Shown: positions 54,796 to 63,236 of the stretch, piece by piece
Layout of the letters: every line of letters begins with the position of its first letter
Position numbering within the stretch: the first letter of the stretch is position 1
Assembly (NCBI RefSeq): GCF_003967175.1
Contig: NZ_AP018553.1
Coordinates: 1,302,001 to 1,366,000, forward strand
Direction of reading: 5' to 3'
DNA from: Sulfodiicoccus acidiphilus
GTDB lineage: Archaea > Thermoproteota > Thermoprotei_A > Sulfolobales > Sulfolobaceae
Length of the DNA: 64,000 nucleotides
Notes under the pieces: generated by a model
The model's database searches: none
What the model was told of the DNA's origin: nothing
The model's input: only the letters and a program-made list of their open reading frames with translations
Position numbers and translations under genes: made by a program

Positions 54796-55923
54796 ATGTC
54801 GAAAAAAGGTAACCTAGCTGTTTTTTCACTTGTAGTGGTAGTGGTTGTTGCGTCCCTAGCTTATGTGGAACTCCAGTCATCATCACTATCCTCAGGTCCC
54901 ATATACACGAAAGTAGCTCCGTCGGTTGAGCTCCAGCTGAGAACACTTGCCTCCACAGGCTACTCTATCTACGATAGATCCTACGACTCTTTCGCAAACT
55001 TCATCGGTAACGGATCGGAGCTCACGTACGACGGTAGGCCAGTGGTGATATTCGTGGGGGCAGAATGGTGTCCCTATTGTGGTGCGGAGATGTGGCCACT
55101 GATCCTGGCACTTAGCAGGTTCGGAAACATCAGTGGCTTAGAGTACATGTTGTCGAGCTCCACCGACGTTTACCCTAACGTACCCACCTTCACTCTAGTC
55201 AACGTGAGCTACACCAGCCCTTACATATCCCTATTAGAGTACGAGTATCAGGACAGGAACCACAACCCACTCCAGGCCGTCCCTTCGAACGTTTACGCCC
55301 TATGGGAAAAGTACACTTCGGGCGGAATACCGTTCATCGACGTCGCTAATGTCTACATCGACGCCGGCTCGACAGTGAATCCGGCCCTTCTGTCGGGCAA
55401 GAACTGGACGTACGTACTAAACACCTTATCCAACGACCCCAACTCCACGTTGTCGAGGGAGATATACTACACTGCTAACCTCTTGACGGCTGAGATATGT
55501 CGAGTTGACGGTAATTCTCCTTCCTCCGTTTGCTATCAGTCGGGAGTACAAACGATGGAGGCGTACCTATCGCACTTCCAGGCAACTAACGTAACTACAT
55601 ACGTATCCTCGACACAGCTTATCTCCAACGCAGTCTCAATACCAAACAGCGCCCAATTCGCGATCTATCGATATCTGACTACACTACACGACGTGGAACT
55701 GGCCTCTAACCCGTTAGCGATGAGGGAACCAACCTCAATTCTAGGTCAGTTCCATCCCACCCCTACCTCCATTCGTCGACCCATCTCGTCCCTTCGCTTC
55801 CAAACAGCGAGAGGCGTCCGTTATAGTACAATACCAACGGAAACCCCTTTATTACGTAATAAGAGACTTCAACCACCCGTTCTATTGTCATATCTAAATA
55901 TATTTCTGGAGCTAACGCAATAA
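54796..55923 (+). CDS. DUF929-like thioredoxin-fold protein with CPYC site
   Basis: This 375-residue protein has an N-terminal anchor (about 8-28) and an extracellular thioredoxin-like domain with the active site GAEWCPYCGAEMW near residue 95. The layout matches crenarchaeal DUF929. A second Cys pair (EICRVDG and SVCYQSG) may form a structural disulfide. The last 70 residues, from about 55700 on, have poor codon use, and the stop lies in a tandem duplication, so the original C-terminus may be lost. It is the natural partner for the VKOR protein nearby. Confidence 0.82.
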   Translation: MSKKGNLAVFSLVVVVVVASLAYVELQSSSLSSGPIYTKVAPSVELQLRTLASTGYSIYDRSYDSFANFIGNGSELTYDGRPVVIFVGAEWCPYCGAEMWPLILALSRFGNISGLEYMLSSSTDVYPNVPTFTLVNVSYTSPYISLLEYEYQDRNHNPLQAVPSNVYALWEKYTSGGIPFIDVANVYIDAGSTVNPALLSGKNWTYVLNTLSNDPNSTLSREIYYTANLLTAEICRVDGNSPSSVCYQSGVQTMEAYLSHFQATNVTTYVSSTQLISNAVSIPNSAQFAIYRYLTTLHDVELASNPLAMREPTSILGQFHPTPTSIRRPISSLRFQTARGVRYSTIPTETPLLRNKRLQPPVLLSYLNIFLELTQ

Positions 55924-56032
55924 CTAGAGAATAATGTGGTGATTTTTCTGGCAATTACCATCTCTAAATATATTTCTGGAGCTAACGCAATAACTAGAGA
56001 ATAATGTGGTGATTTTTCTGGCAATTACCATC
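55893..56032 (+). repeat. Perfect 70-bp tandem duplication
   Basis: Two identical 70-base units, 55893-55962 and 55963-56032, start TCTAAATATATTTCTGGAGC and end GGCAATTACCATC. The stop codon of the CPYC gene lies in the first unit. Each unit has a TATA-like CTAAATATATTT. No third unit and no spacer exist, so it is not a CRISPR. Confidence 0.95.
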
Positions 56033-56097
56033 CAAATCTATTCTTATATTGGAAGACAACAGGATCCAGGGGAGTTTACCTTTACATAGGAAGAGAG

Positions 56098-57297
56098 TTA
56101 CCTACTTCCCATCACTTCCTTAGCTACCTTAACAGCGTCTTGAGGTGTAACTCTCTTTCCTTCCCCTGCCATCTCCTTCACCCTCTCCAGGACTATCCTG
56201 ACCTTGTCGTCTGGAAGTTCTATCCCTCCCTCCCTCAACATGGTCTTCAGTCCGTGTATCCCGCTGTGCTTTCCCAACGCGATCCTCCTGAAGTTTCCAA
56301 CCTCCTCCGGAGTCATGGGCTCGTAGGTCTCGGGGTTCTCGAGGACACCGTGAACGTGTATTCCAGCCTCGTGGCCGAAGGCATTATCCCCTACAATGGG
56401 CTTGAAGAAGGGAACAGGCATACCCGTCATTTCCGAAAGCATCCTACTGGTGTCGTAGAGCATCCACGTCTTCACGTTTACCTCGAACCCTCCCAGCTTC
56501 TTCAGTGCCATGACGACTTCCTCTAGTGAGGCGTTTCCAGCCCTTTCTCCTATGCCGTTAACTGTCACGTGTACCTGAGAGGCCCCTGCTACCACCCCCG
56601 CCACCGAGTTGGCAGTGGCGAGTCCGAAGTCGTTGTGGCAGTGGACGCTCACTATCCTACCCTTACTCACAGCCACAACGTCAGAGATCAGCTCCCTCAT
56701 TCTGAATGGGTCCATCACTCCCACAGTGTCTGGTATGTTGATCCTGTCCGCGCCTGCGGAGATAGCGGTCCTCACGGCGTGTAGCAGGAATTCCCTGTCT
56801 GTCCTTGTAGCGTCCTCTGGGCTGAACTCGACCGTGACTCCTCTGTCCTTCGCATACTTTATCATTGTGTATATCCTGTCCTCCACTTGCTCCCTAGTCA
56901 TCTTCAGTTTATACTTCAGGTGTATGTCTGAGGTGGCAATGAACAAGTGTATGCTTTCTACTCCACTCTCCAGTGTCCTGTCTATGTCTTCCTTCACCAT
57001 CCTAGAGAGGCCAGTGACTTCTACGTCCTTACCTACTAAATTGTTGATCTTCTTCGTTGCCTCGAACTCGGCCGTCGACGAAGAGGGGAAACCCGCCTCA
57101 ATCACGTCCACCCCTAAGTCCCTCAACCTAACCGCCACTTTGAGCTTTTGATCGACGGTCAGGTCGATGTTAGGGGCCTGCTCTCCATCCCTTAAAGTAG
57201 TGTCGAAAATACGTATTCTCCTAGAGAATACGATTACCCATTTTTCCTCGAATAGGACATGCCATAAACTGGCATATAAATGTTTCCGACGTCTCAT
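56098..57297 (-). CDS. Homocitrate/2-isopropylmalate synthase family enzyme
   Basis: This protein of the LeuA/homocitrate synthase (DRE-TIM metallolyase) family condenses acetyl-CoA with a 2-oxoacid, for leucine, lysine or isoleucine synthesis. [17 protein letters not shown] near the start carries the catalytic Arg-Asp and metal Asp; [12 protein letters not shown] and [14 protein letters not shown] carry the metal His and the family signature. The regulatory C-terminal domain of LeuA is missing, which favours a homocitrate- or citramalate-type enzyme. The only in-frame standard start is ATG 57297. The TATA-like box at 57273-57281 predicts a start near 57241, reachable only if one G is removed there. 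Confidence 0.9.
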   Translation of the reverse strand: MRRRKHLYASLWHVLFEEKWVIVFSRRIRIFDTTLRDGEQAPNIDLTVDQKLKVAVRLRDLGVDVIEAGFPSSSTAEFEATKKINNLVGKDVEVTGLSRMVKEDIDRTLESGVESIHLFIATSDIHLKYKLKMTREQVEDRIYTMIKYAKDRGVTVEFSPEDATRTDREFLLHAVRTAISAGADRINIPDTVGVMDPFRMRELISDVVAVSKGRIVSVHCHNDFGLATANSVAGVVAGASQVHVTVNGIGERAGNASLEEVVMALKKLGGFEVNVKTWMLYDTSRMLSEMTGMPVPFFKPIVGDNAFGHEAGIHVHGVLENPETYEPMTPEEVGNFRRIALGKHSGIHGLKTMLREGGIELPDDKVRIVLERVKEMAGEGKRVTPQDAVKVAKEVMGSR

Positions 57298-57404
57298 AGG
57301 CCGAAGCGAAGAACCGTAAACATCTCCTTCTGGATTCGCACCTCTCCCCTTTAGTGATATGTGTCCCGATCAAATTATCCAGTAGACTCAATGATCCTAC
57401 CTCA

Positions 57405-57777
57405 TTTTGGAAGCTTCACAAGTACCGATAAGGTATAGTTTTCATCGGATTCCACGACATTAGGTGTGGATACTTGACCCTCGGGCTTAACCAAAATCGC
57501 GACTACGTTCATCACCTCCGGTGGGATCAACCAGATCCACTTCACCGTGGCGAAAAAGAGGTAAGGAAACCCGCCTCGATGTTGCTCGGGTAAACCCGCA
57601 GCCACCTATCCGAGGAGAAGCTGCACCTAAGAGTCCTGTCGACCTTTCTGGGCTCAACCGCATTTGGAGCAGGACTCGAGGTGAAGCCTCACCTCCCCAA
57701 ATTAAGGGATCGTAAAGCGATTCTTTGTACTTAAACGCGTGGGGTACGATACCCCGAAAGGTCTTAGACCTTTTCCA
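57405..57777 (-). pseudogene. Possible decayed TnpB/OrfB remnant
   Basis: On the minus strand, broken frames beside the R3 element show pieces resembling the C-terminal zinc finger of IS605-family TnpB: HLESCSKCG and then RCSFSSDRW in another frame. Further residues (FRGIVPHAFKYKESLY) are also protein-like. No intact frame is left. If correct, the remnant is the former coding part of the element whose end is R3 copy 2. The match is weak. Confidence 0.35.
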
Positions 57778-58103
57778 TGACACAAAAGGAACGAAAGCCC
57801 CCCTTCTAGGGGCGAGGTAAAAGTTTTTAAATCTCCGAATGTTTAAATTTTTTGTAGAATAAAACGTGTCCCCCGTAGGGGGGATGCCCGACAAGGGCTC
57901 TACACATCCCCGAGTCCCGAGGATCTGGGAGTGGAGGGCAACTCCCAGTGAGGGATAGGGGTAATGAGCTGAAGGCCCACCCCGTGGTCCACCTCTGGAC
58001 GAACGGAGCGGGGTGGGTAGTTCCCACAATCTGCGAAGCGATGAAGGTGAAGGCGGTAAACCACGAACCCGTGATCCGCCCTAAAGGGGGGGGGGGAGGT
58101 CAG
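57778..58103 (+). repeat. Repeat family R3, copy 2 (inverted partner of copy 1)
   Basis: This roughly 326-bp element is nearly identical to 43243-43588 but in the opposite orientation. Its right-end hairpin is damaged: about 20 bases of CCCTCGCCCTTTAGGG are replaced by an 11-G run before GAGGTCAG. Small length differences in G/C runs between the two copies (for example GTCCCCCGTAG against GTCCCCGTAG) are further examples of homopolymer variation. Confidence 0.8.
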
Positions 58104-58237
58104 AGGAAGCCATCAGCGTCTTCAAACACCATTGCTTGTCGAGTTTCTCTGGAGCTAAAAATGTCACGATGTAAATCCGTTCGCCTTAACCCCCGCACTT
58201 TTAATATTTCCCCCTCTCTTACTACTTCAGACTCTCA

Positions 58238-58840
58238 TTGCTCACTCTCCACGGACACTCCATGATCTCCTTGGACTCGGTAACCGTAGACCCCCACGAC
58301 GGGGGGAGCATAGGTCTTCCCAGGCCGGTCGCTGAGGCAGAAGTCTGTTTAGTTACTCACCCCCACTACGATCACGATGCCTGTCACCTCGTCGGTGGGA
58401 GACAGGTGGTGAGATTCTACGGCTCCGCAACGTTCTCTGGACTCAAGGTCTCTGGACTTAGGGTATATCACGACAGGGAGAACGGGAGGAGGAGGGGGGA
58501 AGTCTCCATCTATTCCCTCGAGAAGTCCAGTTTCAGGCTGGTCCACTTGGGTGACCTAGGGCACTGGCCCTCTGAGTCCACGCTAAAGGAGATTTCTTCT
58601 CCCGACCTACTGGCAGTGCCGGTGGGGGGAGTGATAACGATAGATGGAAAGGAAGCTGCTAGGCTCGTGAGAACGGTGCAGCCGAAGGCAGTGGTGCCCA
58701 TCCATTACTGGGTGAGGGGACACCTAATGCCTCTCGACGATCCCACCACGTTTCAGCAGGAGCTCGGATGGGAACAGAAGACTACCAAAAACTTACGAGA
58801 GGACGAGATATCTTCCAAGACCGTCTATCTACCTGTCTAA
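58238..58840 (+). CDS. UPF0173-like metallo-beta-lactamase-fold hydrolase
   Basis: This 200-residue protein carries the metal motif [12 protein letters not shown] at about 40-51, [11 protein letters not shown] near 104 and VPIHYW near 150, in the order seen in the UPF0173 branch. A TTG start lies about 30 bases after a TATA-like TTTTAATATT. The reaction is unknown; some relatives act on phosphorylated lactones. It converges on a small ribbon-helix-helix gene with a four-base overlap. Confidence 0.87.
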   Translation: MLTLHGHSMISLDSVTVDPHDGGSIGLPRPVAEAEVCLVTHPHYDHDACHLVGGRQVVRFYGSATFSGLKVSGLRVYHDRENGRRRGEVSIYSLEKSSFRLVHLGDLGHWPSESTLKEISSPDLLAVPVGGVITIDGKEAARLVRTVQPKAVVPIHYWVRGHLMPLDDPTTFQQELGWEQKTTKNLREDEISSKTVYLPV

Positions 58841-59013
58841 ATCTTTATCTTCTCGACCCTAGCGAAGGGAACCGTCTCCTTGTTGAGGTCGTCCTTCACT
58901 AGGCTCTCTAGAGCCCTCCTTATCACCTCGCTCCTGTTGTAGCCGTGTTTTATGGCGTACCTGTCTAAAAGCTCCAACAGGTCCTCCTCGAGCTTAAAGG
59001 TAACTACGCGCAT
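58837..59013 (-). CDS. Ribbon-helix-helix (CopG-type) regulator, short
   Basis: This 58-residue protein begins [20 protein letters not shown] and continues [16 protein letters not shown], the strand-helix-helix pattern of RHH DNA-binding proteins. It should dimerise and bind a palindrome through the N-terminal strand. A TATATATA box lies just upstream of the ATG. It shares a 142-bp divergent promoter region with another RHH gene and may control it. Confidence 0.82.
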   Translation of the reverse strand: MRVVTFKLEEDLLELLDRYAIKHGYNRSEVIRRALESLVKDDLNKETVPFARVEKIKI

Positions 59014-59155
59014 CTTATGTCATATATATACTTATCGTTCCTCGGCTTAAGTATTTTCTGGAACGATATTATTGTAGTCCTATAGCAGGAGGCCTACTGA
59101 ATTAGAAAGATTAATATAAAGCTACTCCGTATATTTCTCATAAGAGGTCCTACAT

Positions 59156-59452
59156 ATGCCAACCATCCACCTCTCCCTTCCTGAACAGCTCTACAGCGAG
59201 CTGAAGAAGAGGTCCGAGGAGATGGGAATACAAATGACCGATTTGGTGAAGGTCATGATAAGGAACGCTCTGGAGGGGAGCGTGGAGGATTCTTCCAACG
59301 AAAATACAGGTCGCTTGGAGGAGAACATAGCTTTCTTAGAGGCGAAGGTTGCCCAGATGGATGCCCTAATAGGGGAGCTCCTGAGGAGAGTCAAGTCCCT
59401 GGAGGAAGAGAGGGAGTTGACAGAGGAAGAGGCGGAAATAATTAAAGGGTGA
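59156..59452 (+). CDS. Ribbon-helix-helix regulator with coiled-coil tail
   Basis: This 98-residue protein has an RHH domain at about 1-45 (TIHLSLPEQLYSELKKRSEE, then TDLVKVMIRNAL). A Ser/Asn linker and a Glu/Leu-rich coiled coil (about 55-95) follow, which would stabilise dimers or bind a partner. The ATG lies about 25 bases after GTATATTTC, so the transcript is leaderless. It faces away from the 58-residue RHH gene. Confidence 0.82.
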   Translation: MPTIHLSLPEQLYSELKKRSEEMGIQMTDLVKVMIRNALEGSVEDSSNENTGRLEENIAFLEAKVAQMDALIGELLRRVKSLEEERELTEEEAEIIKG

Positions 59453-59467
59453 AGTTAGGAGAGATAG

Positions 59468-59526
59468 TTGGGCCTATGTGAATTGCCCTCGAGTCACGAG
59501 GGTCCGTGAGCATAGGAGGGTCCCAA
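59468..59526 (+). ncRNA. Candidate structured RNA
   Basis: The plus strand can fold into a long hairpin. TTGGG (59468-59472) pairs with CCCAA (59522-59526) and CCTATG with CATAGG, leaving AGGGT bulged. A 7/8-base internal loop follows, then CCCTCG pairs with CGAGGG around AGTCA. The internal loop between two stems recalls the pocket of archaeal H/ACA guide RNAs, but no ACA box is in place. It could also be a 3' structure of the RHH message. Another hairpin, CCCCTCG/CGAGG, lies at 59613-59631. Confidence 0.4.
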
Positions 59527-59661
59527 TTTCTGGAGGACTGGTAGAGTGATGTAGCAAGGGACGTTCTGAAAGGGTGAAGAGTGTTTTTAGGCCTGACTAA
59601 ATTAGAACTAAGCCCCTCGCAGCAACGAGGCCCATTAAATACGAATGCCCCTGGAAAAACT

Positions 59662-59904
59662 TCACATTACTATCAGGGTGACGGTCCTCAGAATGGAGGG
59701 ATTCCTCCTGACTTCAGCTATTATCTTGTTCAGCCCCTGGAGGTCCTTGTTTTCTAGTTCTGCCACGACATCATACTCGCCGTACACCGCGTTGGCCTCC
59801 TTCACTCCCCCTATCTTCCTAAGGAACTCCACCACTTCCGTCTCCTTCCCCATGGCGGTGACGATGAGAATGTAGGCTTTCACCTCTGACTTTTGACTAC
59901 TCAT
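59662..59904 (-). CDS. Lrp/AsnC-type ligand-binding domain, stand-alone
   Basis: This 80-residue protein consists of a single RAM domain ([20 protein letters not shown], then [12 protein letters not shown]) without a DNA-binding helix-turn-helix. Such free-standing domains bind amino acids and can modulate full-length Lrp proteins. I chose the ATG at 59904; a T-rich element lies about 28 bases upstream. It lies 32 bases after the ABC permease gene's stop on the same strand. Confidence 0.85.
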   Translation of the reverse strand: MSSQKSEVKAYILIVTAMGKETEVVEFLRKIGGVKEANAVYGEYDVVAELENKDLQGLNKIIAEVRRNPSILRTVTLIVM

Positions 59905-59936
59905 GTAAGTAATCTCTTCTTCACACACTAAAAAAA

Positions 59937-61112
59937 TTACCTAAAGAGTAACTTCTCTGGGTCTAGCAGTCTAACCGAGAACCAAATTAAGAAGAGCGAT
60001 ATTAAAAGGGTCCCCACCACGTAGATTCCAGCCCCCACGTACAGGCCGGCAGCGAAGTCCACGAGTGCGGCGCTCAACTGCACGTAAGGCACAATGAGGA
60101 GGAGCGATCCTGGGAAGGACAGGGCCGTGAAGTTCAGGAAGAGCGATGAGAATGAAGCCAAGAGTATGAAAGTGAAAACCAGTGTAGTTATCAGTTGGGC
60201 GTTCCTCGTCGACCCACCCAACAGCATGAGCACTAGGACGCTCAGGGAAGCCGTCAAGAGGACGGTCTCGATGTACACCAACACCACTATTCCCAGGAAG
60301 GGAAGGGCGAAGTTGAGGGAGGTGTGGGCGTAGAGGTTCAGGGCCACAGAGAACACCAGTATCCCTATTACTTCGCTCAGGGACGATAACACACCTAAAA
60401 GCGACCCGGTCGCCACCTTGGTTAATATGAAGGAGGAGGGCCTCATTGGGGTCGATAGAAGAGATTCCAACGTCTTCCTCTCCCTCTCCCCAGTTATCCC
60501 CTCCACTATAAAGAACACCGCCGGAAGGGCCGAGGGGAAGAGGACCAGGGACAGGACCTTGGTGAACTGAAAGAGCTGATCTTGTTGTTGTGAGACTGGG
60601 TGGTTGTTGGGAGACCTGTAGCCCAACAGGATTCCGAGCGGGTTAAATATTGCCTGAGGGGATACGTCGACGTGAGCTTCCCGGGCCAGTGAGGCGATCC
60701 TTGTGAGGGTCACGTTCTCCGACAGGTTGAGGAGGGCGTTCTCGACCACAGAGAGGGCGCTTGATCCGGAGCTCACGCTTACGTATATCCTGAGGTACGC
60801 AGTAGAATTGATCTCGCTTATGTTCCTGTAGAAAGAGTTGGGGAACATCAGGGTGACGTCGGGAGTCACGTTAGGATCGTTGTACACCACCCTCGCCCCC
60901 GAGGAGGAGATGTACCTACCGACGTACTTCACGTAGGGCTGGTTAAGCGGGTTCTGGTTGACTATCTCGACTACGGGGGGGTGCACTATGGACGCAAGAA
61001 GCACTCCTCCCACCAGTGGCAACATCACTAGAGGAAGCAAGATCGAGCCCAAGAGGAGCCTCCTGTCCCTCTTCAGGTCCAGGATCTCCTTCCTAAGGAG
61101 TTCACGAATCAC
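59937..61112 (-). CDS. ABC-2 type transporter permease (NatB-like)
   Basis: This 391-residue membrane protein has one helix at about 20-40, a large extracellular domain (about 45-190) and five helices in the C-terminal half. [22 protein letters not shown] near 225 is the coupling helix region of ABC-2 permeases. It exports an unknown substrate with the ATPase upstream. I chose the GTG at 61112, preceded by GGTGG; GTG 61121 is an alternative. It overlaps the ATPase stop by 11 bases. Confidence 0.88.
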   Translation of the reverse strand: MIRELLRKEILDLKRDRRLLLGSILLPLVMLPLVGGVLLASIVHPPVVEIVNQNPLNQPYVKYVGRYISSSGARVVYNDPNVTPDVTLMFPNSFYRNISEINSTAYLRIYVSVSSGSSALSVVENALLNLSENVTLTRIASLAREAHVDVSPQAIFNPLGILLGYRSPNNHPVSQQQDQLFQFTKVLSLVLFPSALPAVFFIVEGITGERERKTLESLLSTPMRPSSFILTKVATGSLLGVLSSLSEVIGILVFSVALNLYAHTSLNFALPFLGIVVLVYIETVLLTASLSVLVLMLLGGSTRNAQLITTLVFTFILLASFSSLFLNFTALSFPGSLLLIVPYVQLSAALVDFAAGLYVGAGIYVVGTLLISLFLIWFSVRLLDPEKLLFR

Positions 61113-61847
61113 TCCTACCACCCGAGGCCCTAAGGAATACCTCCTCCATGTCGTCGGTAGAGAAGGCCTCCTTGAGTTCTCTTGGGGTCCCCTGAACGGC
61201 CACCATCCCGTCGTTGATGAGTACTACGCGCTGGCAGAGGTACTCGACCTCCAACATGTTGTGCGACGAAAGCACTACGGCCCCCCAGAGGAGGGAGCGT
61301 CCCTTATGGTCCTCCTGACTCTCACGGAAGACTCGATGTCTAACCCCGAGGTTGGCTCGTCTAGTATGGAAAGGGGGGCCTCAGTCATTAGTGTCCTAGC
61401 TATGAGGAGCCTCCTCTTCATCCCCCTGCTGTACTCTGACGTCCTCCTGTGAAGGGCCTCCCCTAAGGCTGACAACAGCGCTCCCCTCTCCACCATCTTC
61501 GCCGCCCTCTCCTCGTCCCCTCTCGCGTACAGCGTGGCGTAGAATTGAAGGTTCTCGTAGCCCGTCAGTCTCTCGTAGGGGTAAGCCTCCTCTGGAAGGT
61601 ACGCCACTTTACCCTCAGTCCTGGCCTTCCCAGGGGTGGTCCCCGCGACCATCACTTCCCCCTGATAGTTGGTTATTATACCCGCCGCAACTCTGAGTGT
61701 GGTAGTCTTACCTGCACCGTTGGGGCCCACCACGCAGGTTACCTCCCCCGCGTTGGCCCTGAACGTCACCCCGTGCAACACCTCCCTCCTCCCGAACTTC
61801 TTCACCAGTCCAGTAATATCCAGGACCGCCCCCGAGAAAGTACTCAC
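61102..61847 (-). CDS. ABC transporter ATP-binding protein (one-base shift)
   Basis: Restoring one base gives a 248-residue ATPase. Walker A GPNGAGKTT lies near 42, the signature EYSRGMKRRLLIAR near 136, and Walker B LSILDEPTSGLD follows. The missing base is in the C6 run at 61281-61286. With it SSGGP* becomes SSGGAVVLSSHNMLEVEYL, the switch histidine region, and the frame continues to a TGA that overlaps the permease. The GTG at 61847 is 26 bases after TATATAAT, so the transcript is leaderless. Confidence 0.92.
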
Positions 61848-61868
61848 AAGAGGATGTTGGGAAGTGCC

Positions 61869-61876
61869 TATATAAT
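61869..61876. promoter_or_regulatory. Shared TATA element of two divergent genes
   Basis: TATATAAT is nearly symmetric. It is centred about 26 bases from the GTG at 61847 (minus strand) and about 24 from the ATG at 61897 (plus strand), so one element may serve both leaderless genes. Confidence 0.6.
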
Positions 61877-61896
61877 TCGTTTTCCAAAGTTCGTCA

Positions 61897-62553
61897 ATGC
61901 TGGGCGAGGTTAGGGACCGAGTCGCCGAAGCGCTACTCAAGCTCGGAGACAGAGCGGAGACCGTCCTCAGGGCTGCTCTAGAGGTCTCTGAGGCCAGGGC
62001 CGACCCACAGCTCGGGGACTTCGACTACAGGTCGGTAGCGGAGAGGTTGAGGTCCTCGGGGATGGGGGACCCCAAGATGGTACTTCGTGTACTCGAGAGG
62101 GACTTCGGCGTGATAGAGACCTCCTATCACTCCTACAACCAGCACTGGTGGAAGTTCGTGGACAGGGACCAGGTGATCGAGGCCCTAGGAGAAACGTCCA
62201 TGGAGGATCCAGAGGTGCAGCTAGTGAGAATACAGTTCAACAGCCTGGGAGTGGAGGAACTCGAGAGGAAACTGAGATTCATGGCCACCAAACCGACTAT
62301 AACCGACTCGGACAGGAGGTCCTTCAGGGAACTGGCCTTCGACGTCCTCCCCTCCCTCACAGAGCTCTACAGGAGGGCCTCAGTTCACGAATCTACAGCG
62401 TACGTCTGTGAAGAGGTGTTGAGGATCATGAACCTCGCGAACGTCGTATCCAAGAGGATGTCAACTAAGAGGACTCCGTTCGGTCAACTCAACTCACTGG
62501 GCCAGCTCAAGGAGCCTCTGAGAGATGAACCTCAGGGCCTCGTGAAGGACTGA
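61897..62553 (+). CDS. Hypothetical helical protein
   Basis: This 218-residue soluble, mostly helical protein is of no family I can name. The part at about 45-90 (DYRSVAERLRSSGM, then MVLRVLERDFGVIE, then WWKFVDRDQVI) has the look of a winged-helix domain, followed by a helical bundle. It may be a DNA-binding regulator. Its 3' end overlaps the phosphopantothenate synthetase gene on the other strand by 60 bases. Leaderless start at the ATG. Confidence 0.7.
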   Translation: MLGEVRDRVAEALLKLGDRAETVLRAALEVSEARADPQLGDFDYRSVAERLRSSGMGDPKMVLRVLERDFGVIETSYHSYNQHWWKFVDRDQVIEALGETSMEDPEVQLVRIQFNSLGVEELERKLRFMATKPTITDSDRRSFRELAFDVLPSLTELYRRASVHESTAYVCEEVLRIMNLANVVSKRMSTKRTPFGQLNSLGQLKEPLRDEPQGLVKD

Positions 62554-63236
62554 GGTGTTATTGTAGGACTTGAGGACCTGTTCTAGGTCTGTCCTCCCCT
62601 TCATGTTCCGAGCCGCCTCCACCATAGCTGGGAAGGCGCGGACAACGTTGTCGACCACGGTGACGGTTGAGGTGACGGCCGTCCTAGAGAGCGGGTTCAA
62701 GTCGACCGAGACCACTTTCTTCCCCATTCTCACTAGGGCCTCTGTCCTGTCTCCGTCTTCCAGGGCCAAGAGGACCACATCTGCGGAGAATATTCCCTCC
62801 TTGTTCACCCTTCTCCTCTCGCTGAACAGCTCTGGTATTGTCTCGTCCGTGTCCCCGGCTCCTAACACCTCCCTCGCCCCGGCCCTCCTCAGGACCTCAG
62901 CCACCGCCTTCTCCCTCTCGGGCGTCCTGTAGAAGAGGTTCACCTCGATCCTAGCTCCAGCGACCTCACTGAGCCTCACTACGTGTTCCGGGACTAGCGC
63001 TGCGACGTTGCCGTTAACGGATATGACTGGCCTCTTAGCGGTAAGGAGTAGTGCGACTGCCGCCTCCACCGCCCTCCTGGCGAAGTCCTGAGTTGCCTCC
63101 CCCAACAGGTAGTCGAAGCACTCCCCCTGCCGTGGGCTATCAGTCCCTCAGGGGCCAGGACTCCAGACCGCATGGCCTCCACCAACTTCTCCCTGATCAA
63201 CAGCGACTCCCGCCTCGGGTGGCTACTGGGTATCAA
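62494..63236 (-). CDS. 4-phosphopantoate-beta-alanine ligase (phosphopantothenate synthetase; one-base shift)
   Basis: Restoring one base gives a 247-residue enzyme of the archaeal coenzyme A pathway, which joins phosphopantoate and beta-alanine. N-terminal motifs are [19 protein letters not shown] and [29 protein letters not shown] and [10 protein letters not shown] follow. The missing base is in the C5 run at 63123-63127, and restoring it produces the [13 protein letters not shown] block. I chose the TTG at 63236, which overlaps the pantoate kinase stop (TTGA). The last 60 bases overlap a gene on the other strand. Confidence 0.92.

Noticed and set aside
55893-56032. Direct repeats as a CRISPR array
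   Set aside because: There are only two units, 70 bp long and abutting, with no spacers and no cas genes nearby.
7034-63236. Programmed ribosomal frameshifting as the cause of the split genes
   Set aside because: The runs are varied in sequence and length, affect unrelated enzymes including essential ones, and lack a common slippery site or downstream structure.
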